Below, piece by piece: positions 55,097 to 64,000 of a stretch of 64,000 bases of DNA (within the stretch, counting starts at the first letter, position 1; the number at the start of each line of letters is the position of its first letter). The DNA is from Whalleya microplaca (taxonomy: Eukaryota > Ascomycota > Sordariomycetes > Xylariales > Xylariaceae), in contig MU385725.1 in NCBI GenBank assembly GCA_022497155.1, forward strand, positions 558,001 to 622,000, written 5' to 3'. A program made the translations under genes and the position numbers. The notes under the pieces were generated by a model. That model saw only the letters and a program-made list of their open reading frames with translations. It ran no database searches and had not been told where the DNA came from.

Positions 55097-57285
55097 TCAC
55101 CGCCCCTTCCCCGTAACCGCCTCGACCGCCAAGACCTCGATGCGCCCGGCATACAGCTTCATGACATGACACACGGGATCCCCCCAGACCAAGCCGCGCA
55201 GCTGCTCATCGCTCGCGACCTGCGCCACGACGCCCTCGCGCAGGCGCTCCTCGACCGTCTTCGCGCGCCGGTACGGCTCCCGCTCTTTCCCGCTGCTGCT
55301 GCCCGCCCGCAGCACCACGATCTGCCCCGCGTTGCTGAGCAGCTGCGGCGGCACCTTCCACACCGGCCCGGCGGGCTGGGGGCTCGTCTTGGAGAAGGAA
55401 GAGGAGGAGGAGGAGGAGGAGGAGGAGGAGGAGTGGTGCGAGCGCATGGAGATCTTCGACGTCTTGGAGGCGAGGGGGGATTTCGACTTCTTCTCCCGGG
55501 GCGGCTTGCTGCTGCTATGCTTCGAGGGCGGACTGCTGGGTGGGGGCGGGGAGAGAAGCTTGTTGTGGCCCGCCTCCTTGTCCTTAGCTCCTCCCGATGG
55601 CGTGGGCGCGGGTGCAGCGAAGAGCTCAAGCAGGCTCTTGACGTAGGCCTTATCGGCGCGCGCGACGGGGTCGCCCTCGTTGATGAAACTGAGGAACAGG
55701 AACTTCTTAAACTCCGGCCTCTTGGGTTTCTGCAGGGGGAACAGCGAGACCGGCGGGGTCCCGAACGTTATGCAGTGTACGCGCTTAAAGCACCCCGTGA
55801 GGTTGTTGAGTTCCGAGGCCGCGGCCTTGGACGTCGCGAGCATGTGCGAGAAGAGCAGGGAGGCTATTGCACCGCCGGCTGAGTGGCCGGTTATGAGGAG
55901 CGAGTATGAACACCGCCCCGGGTCTTCCTCTAGCAGTTGGCGTAACCTCGCGGCTACCGGGGCGATCATCTTGCGGGCGACTGATAGAAAGCCTGCATGG
56001 CAGAAATTACTGGCGTCACTAGATTCAATCCGAAATTAGTGAAACTCTCATCTGGGTAATAATAGAAATGAGGTGTTATAGATGATGTCTCGGCATATTT
56101 AACAAGACATGTTTAAAATGGATTGTTTCTTAAGATAGGTCGAAGTAAGGGATGAAGAGTTTCGCAATACGTACTCCTATACCCAGTCAGAGAAAACGAA
56201 CTTAAGACAGCTAAATATCTGAGGCTTACAAGGAAGTTGGTAGGTGCTGTCGGCGCGGTGTTTAAATTGACAGCCCAATCCATAAAAGTTGCAGTTCCCC
56301 TAATGGCAAATACGATCGTATTCATATGATCCATAGGGACGGATTTGATGCGCATGGCTTTCGTTCCCGCCTTCCAGTCGGCATCGACATGCGCGTCCCG
56401 CTCCGCGCCTCTCGGCCTCTCATATACTCGCTCTGAATACTGCGCTGCTAGACATAGAAGAGGATATTGTGGGATATGCCTGACAAGCGTCAGTATGATG
56501 CCGAGTTGGGAAAACTACAGAACTACCTACAAGTGGAGAGGAGTTAGGTGGGGCGGCAACCTCGAATTCGCATACAGTTCTACTTTGGAGAAATACCCTC
56601 CGGAAATGAGGGACGAAGCTACTGCAGTCGTTTGGCCTTTCGAGTGATCCTTCTTATTCTTCTTCGAAGACCCCTTAGCCTGCGGTTGCGGCGGCCGCGG
56701 ATCGCTCGGCGGAGACGGCATTGAACTAGGCTGGTACATAAACAAGGCATTTTCATTCCCGACGAACCTTTCGCCGTCGATTAAAGTCATCACATCATTG
56801 AATCTGTTCCAAATCTGGTCGTACATCGCGGCGCTCTGGTTAAGCAGCTGGGTGCCATAAGCGTGCCATCTTGGAAGGCCATCGTCAAATACTTGGTGGA
56901 CCACATTTCCCGGTATCATTTCATTTGCCAGGTCCACGGCGGAGCCAAGCTTGAACTTGCTAAGGGCACCAGAGCCATTGCTGTTGTTAGCATACGGGTT
57001 TGCTGGCGGCGGGCTTAGGTAGTAGTGCTGATTCACGACAATGGGTGGGTATGGCCGTTGTTCGTGGTACTGAGGCGGCGATGTTCCAGGTGGTGGCGCA
57101 CTGTTCCAGACGGGCGGCGGTGGGGGCGGCCGTTGTAAATAACCAGCTGGCTGTGCTGAAGCCAGAGCCCGGGACGTATTATTATTGTGATGATTGCATT
57201 GCTGTTGAGGTGGCCTGAACTGGTCAACTTTGGATGGAGGAGCCTGTTGACAGTGCTTCTTCTTGGACCGATCGAAGAACCCCAT
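55097..57285 (-). CDS. Class 3 lipase (alpha/beta hydrolase), likely intracellular
   Basis: Exons 57285-56531, 56479-56230, 56176-56175 and 56018-55097 give 642 residues. The N-terminus (1-150) is Pro/Gln/Asn-rich with no signal peptide. Residues from about 240 (YANSRLPPHL, then HIPQYPLLCLAAQYSERVYE) lead into the lipase_3 core: IVFAIRGTATFMDWAVNLNT, CHAGFLSVARKM, the nucleophile elbow GHSAGG (Ser382), INEGDPVARAD (Asp452) and DPVCHVMKLY (His620). A Ser-rich insertion with a polyserine run separates Asp and His. The family hydrolyses acylglycerols. The third exon in this model is only 2 nt; without it the conserved frame is lost (see findings). Introns are 51, 53 and 156 bp, all GT-AG with CTGAC/CTAAT branch sites. 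The catalytic triad is complete. Confidence 0.85.
55399..55432 (+). repeat. (GAG)n run inside the lipase coding sequence
   Basis: About eleven GAG units on the plus strand, read on the minus strand as Ser codons, form a polyserine stretch in the lipase insertion. Confidence 0.85.
56175..56176 (-). other. Candidate 2-nt micro-exon of the lipase gene
   Basis: On the minus strand the two bases GA are bracketed by ...gactgggtatag and gtacgt.... With the upstream exon ending at phase 0 (NFL) and the downstream exon starting T-GAC, inclusion of GA completes an Asp codon. This gives NFLDDASNFCHAGF, the sequence expected at this point of lipase_3 proteins. It is a prediction from frame and motif only. 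Confidence 0.45.
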
Positions 57286-57643
57286 CGTGCGGTGATCTAC
57301 TTAGTCCCTGCATGCATATGTTGCGATCCTTTATTACGTGTAAGAGGCCGATGACGAAAGTGATTGGTCATATCCAAGGACCTGTCAAAACCTGGGAATG
57401 GGAAACGAATCTGAATAGTTCAAAAACACGTAACTAGGCACTAGGTAAGAGGGATGACAACTTGGATGGATTGAAGTGGCAGAGAGGCCACAGGCACAAG
57501 AGAATGGAGAAGTAAGTAGCACCAGGGGTTGTCATACGGATGTTAAATGGGATCGATGTAGCGATTCACAGCCCCAAGCCGGTTAGCATCGAAGCATCAG
57601 CGTCGGTGCCGGCTCACATGTAGCGGGTGTGCCTTGCCGTTTA

Positions 57644-57990
57644 CGGAGGTGCCTTTCAAAAGAAATGACCATACCGAAACCCCTGCCGGCTGTGTGGCAC
57701 GTGGGGATCCGATTGCAACAGCTGCAGCTATAGGTCCCTATCACAGTATATCTTATTTAATATAGACGGTATCTTATAGTAGCTATTATTCGCTAAACTA
57801 CTTGTTGTATAGCGCGTGTCCCACTGTAATCTAGCGTCCGATCGCTATAATTATAAGAGGCAGATACCGTGCGCAGCTTTTCTGTCGCACCAGATCGGCA
57901 TTTCTGGAGCCAGCTGCAGCAGAGATCTGACAGGTGGATAACAGCCAGCAGGGGTTGTGGTATGGTCATTTCTTTTGAAAGGCACCTCCG
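57644..57990. mobile_element. TA-flanked MITE with 50-bp terminal inverted repeats
   Basis: The element starts CGGAGGTGCCTTTCAAAAGA and ends with its reverse complement. The first 32 bases of each end match perfectly and 47 of the first 50 match; a GCTGCAGCT word is also shared further in. It is bordered by TA on both sides (57642-57643, 57991-57992), the target duplication of Tc1/mariner-type elements. It is 347 bp long with no coding potential, so it is non-autonomous. Confidence 0.88.
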
Positions 57991-59353
57991 TACAGAAGGG
58001 CACCCCTGAGAACGCGGTCACTCAGGGCCGTGATTCGCTGAAGCGCACCGGCTTAGCCCCAATCCACTGCACCCGAGCAACCCCACCGAAGCGAGCACCG
58101 TGGAACGGCAGACGAACCACGAGCTTCAGATAAAATAGAGATGCAGCCTCATGCAAGTGACCGACATTGTTTGCTCTATGACTGGTCCCCGCGAACCGCA
58201 GCTCATGCTGTTTAGCAGACAGTCTAGGCCGTCTTCGGGCGTTCTCGAGAGCTTGAATCTAAGGTTTGTTTACCTACGTGTGTATGGTTGGTTTAGGGGT
58301 TTCTTGCATATGCATGCTGCGATTAGCCGCCACTAATAGAGAGGTTCATGTCTATCTTTGAATGACACCCACCTGAAGTTGTCTAAGGAAGCTGGCTGGC
58401 AAAGAAAGCCTGTCGGTCGGATAAGAAAGCCTAGGCGATGCAATTGGAAAAACACATATACTTAATATATAGTACTTATGTGTTTACCATGCAGTGATAC
58501 CTTCCTTGGCTCTGCTCATATATCACTAATGCCGACAGAAGACGTGAACAATCTTGCGATTGAGTACGGATATCAAGGTAGTGTTATGGCCATGCAAGTA
58601 TACCTGAATTTGTCAGATATATGATATTAGAGAGTACTCGTTTAACCTGGCATTTGCACATGTCAGAACTGTACCTATTTCAGACAATGGCAATTCTCCA
58701 AGTAAGGATATCCGACGAATTGGATGTCAGCCTTAACATTCCGGAGCCTTGATCGGACCATTTTGGGGACAGCGGGGGGCTCGGCAGGCTCGGTCAAGCC
58801 CCGAAGATCCCTGATGCCGGGACCTACACCGTAAACTCTGTTGCTGTCAAGGTCAGGAGGCCCGTCAACTTCAGGATGACCATGCCTGCGATGATGCGTG
58901 ATCGAAGTAGCAAACTTAAGATCAACTGTTAATCCACTAATAAAGGCCCTTTTGCTGTGCGACCATTGCCTCGCTTTTCTAGGTATCCTGGCGTTAGACT
59001 GCGTCATCTTGAGGCTCCATACAATCACATGTTGCTGGGTTTGAACCGAGTCACAAACTACAGAGGGATCCGACTCGTCTCAAGAAATACAAGCGAGGAT
59101 AATTGAGAGATTTGGGATGAAATCTAGTGCGATTTAGCAAGGTGAGTCAGGCAGGTGGAAGTTTCATTTCACATGCCAGATATCGCACCACGAATACTGT
59201 TTGATAAGATGTCCAATTGAGGTCTGCCTCCGTAGCTTATTATCTACTTGCTTGGCGGTAGTCATAGCTATACTAACTGACATCCTTCTCCTAACCTCAT
59301 AAGGCACACCCAAGTCCGAAACCCCATCGTGTGTTATATCGCCGGCGTCGTTT

Positions 59354-59425
59354 GGCCCATACAGCCTTGGTCGCGCGACCTCTGTCCGATCAAGCAGAGG
59401 TCGTCCAACCAAGGCTGTAAGGGCC
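59354..59425. repeat. Nested inverted repeat (72-nt hairpin)
   Basis: Outer arms of 17 nt (59354-59370 and 59409-59425, one mismatch, GGCCC-T/A-TACAGCCTTGG type) enclose inner 9-nt arms CGACCTCTG / CAGAGGTCG (59376-59384, 59395-59403) around a 10-nt loop. A 12-bp palindrome GGTCGCGCGACC overlaps the left side. Confidence 0.8.
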
Positions 59426-59480
59426 GAAAGTTGGCCAAAACCATTTGGCCCTTCCGTAATCCGAGGAAACCCAAGGGTTT

Positions 59481-59720
59481 GGCGGTCGTTCGGTGTGACC
59501 GTAATTTCCGTTGCGGATTCTGTTCCGATTATGGTATGGCTGAACCTTCGTGAACTCAGCCTGAAGCGCTTTGGCTTCGTGAATCGGTGTTGTGGAAGGA
59601 AGCCCTTTGGTAGTTCGAGGTAGTCTGGTGTGGGGGTTGGCCGGTCGCGCAATACGACCGGTACGTACCAATCCATTGCGGTCTCTGCTCCGACTACGAG
59701 ATGGTTGAGACTATGTGAAG
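59481..59720 (+). repeat. Diverged direct duplication with small hairpins
   Basis: The segments 59481-59554 and 59639-59719 align, best over TTGCGGxxTCTGyTCCGAyTAy and ATGGyTGA...GTGAA (59511-59554 against 59676-59719, roughly three-quarters identity, mostly transitions). Each copy starts with a GGTCG...CGACC-type hairpin. Confidence 0.55.
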
Positions 59721-60317
59721 GAAGACTGGTGCCGGAAGCACCATGGCTTCATTCAGACTACCTTGTCCGAACATATTCACGCAGACGTTGTATGGAAATT
59801 GGTACATGCGCATCAAATAGTGATCGGTTTGATGGGAGCATTGGTATAGAAATAATGCTCTAGGGAAACTGGTGGTGGTAGAATGCACCGCGGGTTGCGT
59901 CGGCTCCAACTCACCGAGCATTCCGTACTCGAGGAAGCTCTGGCAAACATATATGCCGTACTTGATTGTGAGAGTTACATGGGATTCCTGAGGGGGCCTG
60001 ATGTGGGTTTGTTCATTGTATACTCGAGGTATACATTAATCCCGGGCTGTTTTTCGGCCATTGTCAGTAAATGACGACTATAGCTTCGAGATGGGTAGTG
60101 TCGTCTTACGGATTCTTAGCAGCAAATGTCGTGGGATTGGTGATGTTCCCACCATGCTTCGTGATGTTGTAGAAGCGGGAATCCGCGGCCTTATGGTTAC
60201 TATGTGGAATATCATGTGTTGGATATTTCCACTTGATCAAGCAGCCAGGTCGGGTTGCTTTCGAGGTGAGTGCCTGCAATATCGAGACCGGCGAGGCCTA
60301 GGCCGGGGTGCAGCCAA

Positions 60318-60338
60318 CCCCCCCCCCCCCCCCCCCCC
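60318..60338 (+). repeat. C21 homopolymer
   Basis: Twenty-one consecutive C residues. This could be a real poly-C tract or an assembly length artefact. Confidence 0.85.
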
Positions 60339-62213
60339 GAAGTTGTATGAGTGCCACGAAAGCCAGAGAATGTAAACGTCGGATAAGTTGTGACGTTTCG
60401 AGGCTCTTTAGCTCTGGAAAACACAGAGGCACTAGAAGTGGTCGAGCCTATGAACTGTTCTCCCTAGATAGATGGGAGAGAAGCTTGGTCCGAGGTAGGG
60501 ATGGTCGAACTGGGTGGAGGGTTTGAAGACTGATTATTGACAGTCTCTCCCTTCATGGGTAATTAGCATTCGATTTGTTTTTGATGACTATGATAAAGGC
60601 CTTTCAAAGGGGCTTGGTGAGGGTCTTTGCAATTGACTCACCAAGAGACGCAGAAGCGTCGACACTGGGGTTAGGGAAGACAGCTTTCATACCTGCAAGA
60701 TTCTCCTAAGCGAACAGAGGATGAATGAAGTGATGGCTGAAATATTCAAATTGACAACATGGTCAATTGCGTTCCTCAGTGCAAGATATATGTCACTGGG
60801 TTGTGTGTTCCATGCGACTTGGGTCGTCGCATTCAGTTGGTGGATAATTCCACCGCTTCGGGTTCCTTGTCAACTATGGTGGACATACGTGCGACGCCAT
60901 GATTAACTGCCGCAACAAGCAGGCAGTTGTAAAGTCTGCTCCAAGCGATGTTCTTGAATGCAGATATAGCTGTTCCTCCAGCCTTATATGGCCGGAGGAA
61001 GTCGACGTGGCAATCATATTGCTAGTCTAATAGGTTGGAAATAGATAGAACGACACAGCATCTCGAAACCCACCAGAACTTACTAGTTAGCTTCACGTTC
61101 CTCCCAGAGCAGTGCAATAGGTAGTGATGAATGATCGGCGGAATGTTGATGAGATGAAGCTAACTTACTTGAGGGCGCCCTCGCTAGTCTCGTATCCGAG
61201 CTTGGTTATCATAACTGTAACCTTGTCCCATGGGGGCGTCTTCGGCTTTCCGTTCTCTCTGTTGTGAGAGAGAAGCTGCCTTGACGTAATGTGTCAAGTA
61301 AATTGTTGACAAAGGATCTAGAGTTTGCCGCATTTTGAGTGGCAATCGTCGACTAGTAGTGATAGTTACTGTCGACTGCCTCAGTGGCGTCTAGGTTATT
61401 TGCCATCGGAGGCTTTGACAAGACGGTTGGCACGCCTGTTGATGGAATGCATGGCAGCGTGACAAGTTGGTGAGGAAGGTTGAATGAATTAGATGATAAT
61501 GATCATCTATAGAAAAGGACCTTGTGCATTTAGGTCGATAAATGTTGAATAGTCTTGTGTAGGAAATTGTATGTGAATGGATTGAGATTGAAAGGAAGGT
61601 CGGCGACATAGGGTAGGTATATATACGAAAAAGTTGGACCTAACAATGCGAAAATGTAGATGCCAAGATGGGACAAAATTGACCAATGACTCATTTACTT
61701 CTTTCCTTTCCTTCAATGTTTGTCTCATCCACCCCATCTAGGTAGTCGCCAAGTCACTTGTACTATTCCCTTTGTCTGCCTGTAATAGCAGCCTGTCGTC
61801 GCACAGTGCTGTAGGGAACTTCATGGCCTACACAGCGTGTCGTCAGATAGCCAGGAAAACCACTCGAGAGCAATCAAAAAAGTGGGATAGTCACTGCGTA
61901 CATGATTCGGCGTGGACGATTGAACAAAAAAGCTGTTGTGGAGTGGTAGCATCTTCTATTGTTTTCCTTCAAGCCTCACTAACGTATTCCAAATTGAGGC
62001 TCTAAGATTGCCATCCCAGCCCAAGTTTTCTAACACCTTAACGCTCAGCCTTTCTTCCCAATACCATTCCCACCCAATACCACACCTCACAATTCTCATT
62101 ATCCATAAGTCATATCCTTCCATCTCAAGTTCGTTAAAATGAACATGATGCCGCCAGGGAATAAAGCGCCCTGGGCCCTGTATCATGCAATGTTAGGCAA
62201 CTGCATAAGATAC

Positions 62214-62861
62214 TTAAGAGTACACCACAGTGGCCTTGTCCAAGGACGAATCGAGGTCGTTCTTGCACTTGGTCGCAGCAGGAGCACAGGTGGGCACAAG
62301 GTCGATGATGCCAAAGGCAAGGGTATCGACGCCTGCCTCGATGGTGCGGAGAACAGCAGCGATAGGGGCGGTGAAAGGGGTCGCAGCAAGAATGCTGTGC
62401 TTGCCGATGATGGTGTCGAGGAGCTGTTGGTGAACGACAACGAACTGGGACGATTAGTATGTAGCTATGGAGTAGAGATAGGAACTGCGTACTTGGCGGA
62501 AGGCTTCGCAGATGTCCAGCTGTTCCTTCGGCTGGAAGACAGTGTTCTTGCCGTTGACGCCTTTCATGCTCACAATATCCGCCTGAACCAATGTCACAAT
62601 CTGATTGAAATTGGCGATAATTTGCTGCGTGCGTGTTAGCGAACCTGTGGAATACTCTAGACAACAAGCAATTGAATATATGCCTACCGGTCCAACTGTG
62701 AAGAAGTTACCAATGTTGATGCTCCCAGCAAGGGTGTTAGTGCTAGAAGACACTACGGTGACTTGATGAACATTGGAGACGACATCATCGCAGGTAAGCG
62801 AAGCCTGGACCTGAGAGACCGATAGGGCTGCGGTCGCGAGAGTGAGAAACTTGAACTGCAT
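62214..62861 (-). CDS. HsbA-like secreted cell-wall protein (hydrophobic surface-binding / MP1 family)
   Basis: Three exons (62861-62688, 62624-62493, 62444-62214) encode 178 residues. Residues 1-20 are a signal peptide (FKFLTLATAALSVSQVQA). The rest is the helical HsbA / cell-wall galactomannoprotein domain (PF12296 type): TCDDVVSNVHQVTVVSSSTN, QIIANFNQIVTLVQADIVSM, FVVVHQQLLDTIIGKHSIL, TPFTAPIAAVLRTIEAGVDTLAFGIIDLVPTCA, ending VVYS. HsbA proteins bind hydrophobic surfaces and recruit lytic esterases; MP1-type relatives bind lipids. Intron 1 (63 bp, acceptor acgcag with a gctaac branch site) must be removed. The unspliced frame is also open through it, which could mislead gene callers. Intron 2 is 48 bp. 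A TATA box lies upstream. Confidence 0.85.
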
Positions 62862-64000
62862 TTTGACGAATTGGTCTTCTGCAAACAGCTTATAAGGCTA
62901 GATAGTAGGAGTTGATATTGAGATTGGAGTAGTAGATGTTGGTGATGAACCATTTGTAGAATTCGGCTGCCATCGAGGCCTCTTATATACTTGATCCTAC
63001 CTAGATGATATTGTTAAGGATCCATGTTCATTCTCACCTTCATGGTAGAATCACATTCCCTCTGATACCTATTGTGCGTTCCAAGGGCTGCTGATCATTG
63101 TCCAATCAAGGCAGTCACGGTACGTTTCGAAGGGATGCCACTTTTACATTTGAGAAATGGACTCTGCCGGGTCGTCCCGCCCGGCCGTTATTGAGGCTGA
63201 ACATTCCAATGGTGTCTCAAATCTCACGGCCTGAATCATCCCAACTTTTGAATTGGCTTTATATCTACATATCTAAGCTCCACGTGCATCGAAACGTAGA
63301 ACATGATTGAGTTACAGGACGGCTGTCGCAGATATTCAACTTGAAGAAGAGAGTATCGAAGGCATTTACCTGTGTTTTAGAAGCTTAGCATATCCTGGAG
63401 CTTGTCTAGCTTTCGAGTCTAGCCCTTTCATGTTTCGTCAACCATATGCTGTCTCTTATTAACACACAAAAAAGTAAATGCATCATGCCTCTTGTCTGAC
63501 ATGCCAACGTAACATTGGATAGATATGGTATCTAGAGAACAAATGTGAAGTGTACGCAGTAAGTGATCAGGGTTGGCCAACATGGACAGAACCTCTTTCC
63601 CTCAGACAGCAATTATTTCTCAGTCATATCTTCAAGACTGATACAATATTAACTTAACACATCTAAGTTCTTCAGCCAACTAATGTCGTCTTGATTATAA
63701 TGATATCACTGCTTTCCACAATCAGAAAAAGCGTAGGCTTAGTGAGGTACTAAGATCTATCCTTCGAGATCTTTATACAGATACACCAAAAAAGTTCTGA
63801 TAGCTGCCTCTAGAGAGACAATCCCTAGCCCATCAAGGTGCCAACTAATACGGTCATCCCTATGGCCCACATACTATGTTACGTTTCAAGAGAAAGCCTC
63901 CTTCGTGAAAGATAGATTCAAAAAAAGGAATGATATGCAACCTTAAAGTTAATTAGCGAGGTTGCTGGCATGGGGAATATGAGACATGGATCGCCTTCCG
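62862..64000. other. Window end, upstream of the HsbA-like gene
   Basis: It contains the HsbA-like promoter (TATA at 62991-63000). No gene was recognised to the end of the window. Confidence 0.45.
62991..63000 (-). promoter_or_regulatory. TATA box of the HsbA-like gene
   Basis: The minus strand reads GTATATAAGA about 130-139 bp before the ATG at 62861. It shares the GTATATAAG word with the hydrophobin promoter at 52122-52130. Confidence 0.55.

Larger units (their letters stand above)
57286..62213. other. Long gene-poor region with repeats
   Basis: About 4.9 kb without a gene I can support. It contains a MITE (57644-57990), a 72-nt hairpin (59354-59425), a diverged duplication (59481-59720) and a 21-nt C-run (60318-60338). 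A 170-codon minus-strand frame across 59164-59676 falls on the hairpin repeats and shows no domain, so it is not called. Confidence 0.45.

Noticed and set aside
59030..59060. Canonical-looking B-box GGTTCAAACCC on the minus strand
   Set aside because: The flanking bases do not form a T-stem and no D-arm or anticodon arm is present.
59164..59676. 170-codon minus-strand frame with an ATG
   Set aside because: It crosses the hairpin and duplicated segments, has no domain, and competing frames are open over the same bases.

Overview
The window comes from a filamentous ascomycete, most likely a Sordariomycete. The reasons are short GT-AG introns of about 43-75 bp (a few 100-450 bp) with CTAAC or CTGAC-like branch sites, and fungal-only families: a class I hydrophobin, an HsbA-type cell-wall protein, a fungal rhodopsin-domain membrane protein and a GH93-like glycosidase. 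Conserved INO80 and ARB1 genes are also present. No bacterial-style operon, rRNA, convincing tRNA or CRISPR array was seen. All splice models were built by eye from donor, acceptor, branch-site and reading-frame agreement.

Layout. (1) 0-26 kb is gene-poor and AT-leaning. It holds isolated accessory genes: a GH93/sialidase-fold protein (-), a GNAT acetyltransferase (+), a membrane-anchored SGNH esterase (+), an acyl-protein-thioesterase-like hydrolase (+), a BAHD/trichothecene-type acyltransferase (-), a seven-TM rhodopsin-domain protein (+), a complete six-exon cytochrome P450 (+), and a Ser/Thr-rich single-pass membrane protein whose 5' end I cannot find. Three solo LTRs of one small family lie in the gaps. 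(2) 27-44 kb is a GC-richer conserved block: a coiled-coil protein, an unknown three-TM protein, the ABCF ATPase ARB1, and the chromatin remodeller INO80 (about 1932 aa, 4 exons, - strand). Microsatellites sit between and inside these genes. (3) 46-63 kb carries surface-related genes: a 742-aa secreted Ser/Thr-rich repeat protein, a hydrophobin, a class 3 lipase and an HsbA-like protein. A TA-flanked MITE and a block of hairpin repeats lie among them.

How the genes may work together. The acyltransferase, rhodopsin-domain and P450 genes are consecutive and could be a remnant of, or an accessory to, a specialised-metabolism locus, but no PKS, NRPS or terpene synthase is present. The hydrophobin, HsbA-like protein and Ser/Thr-rich protein are all predicted to be secreted to the hyphal surface. 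The hydrophobin and HsbA families are known in Aspergillus to recruit esterases to hydrophobic surfaces. The rest looks like independently regulated genes.

Most notable observations: the lipase gene keeps its conserved frame only if a 2-nt micro-exon is used; the solo-LTR family is defined by TG...CA ends and 5-bp target duplications; and a 347-bp MITE has near-perfect 50-bp terminal inverted repeats. I found no clear evidence of a wholly new multi-gene system.
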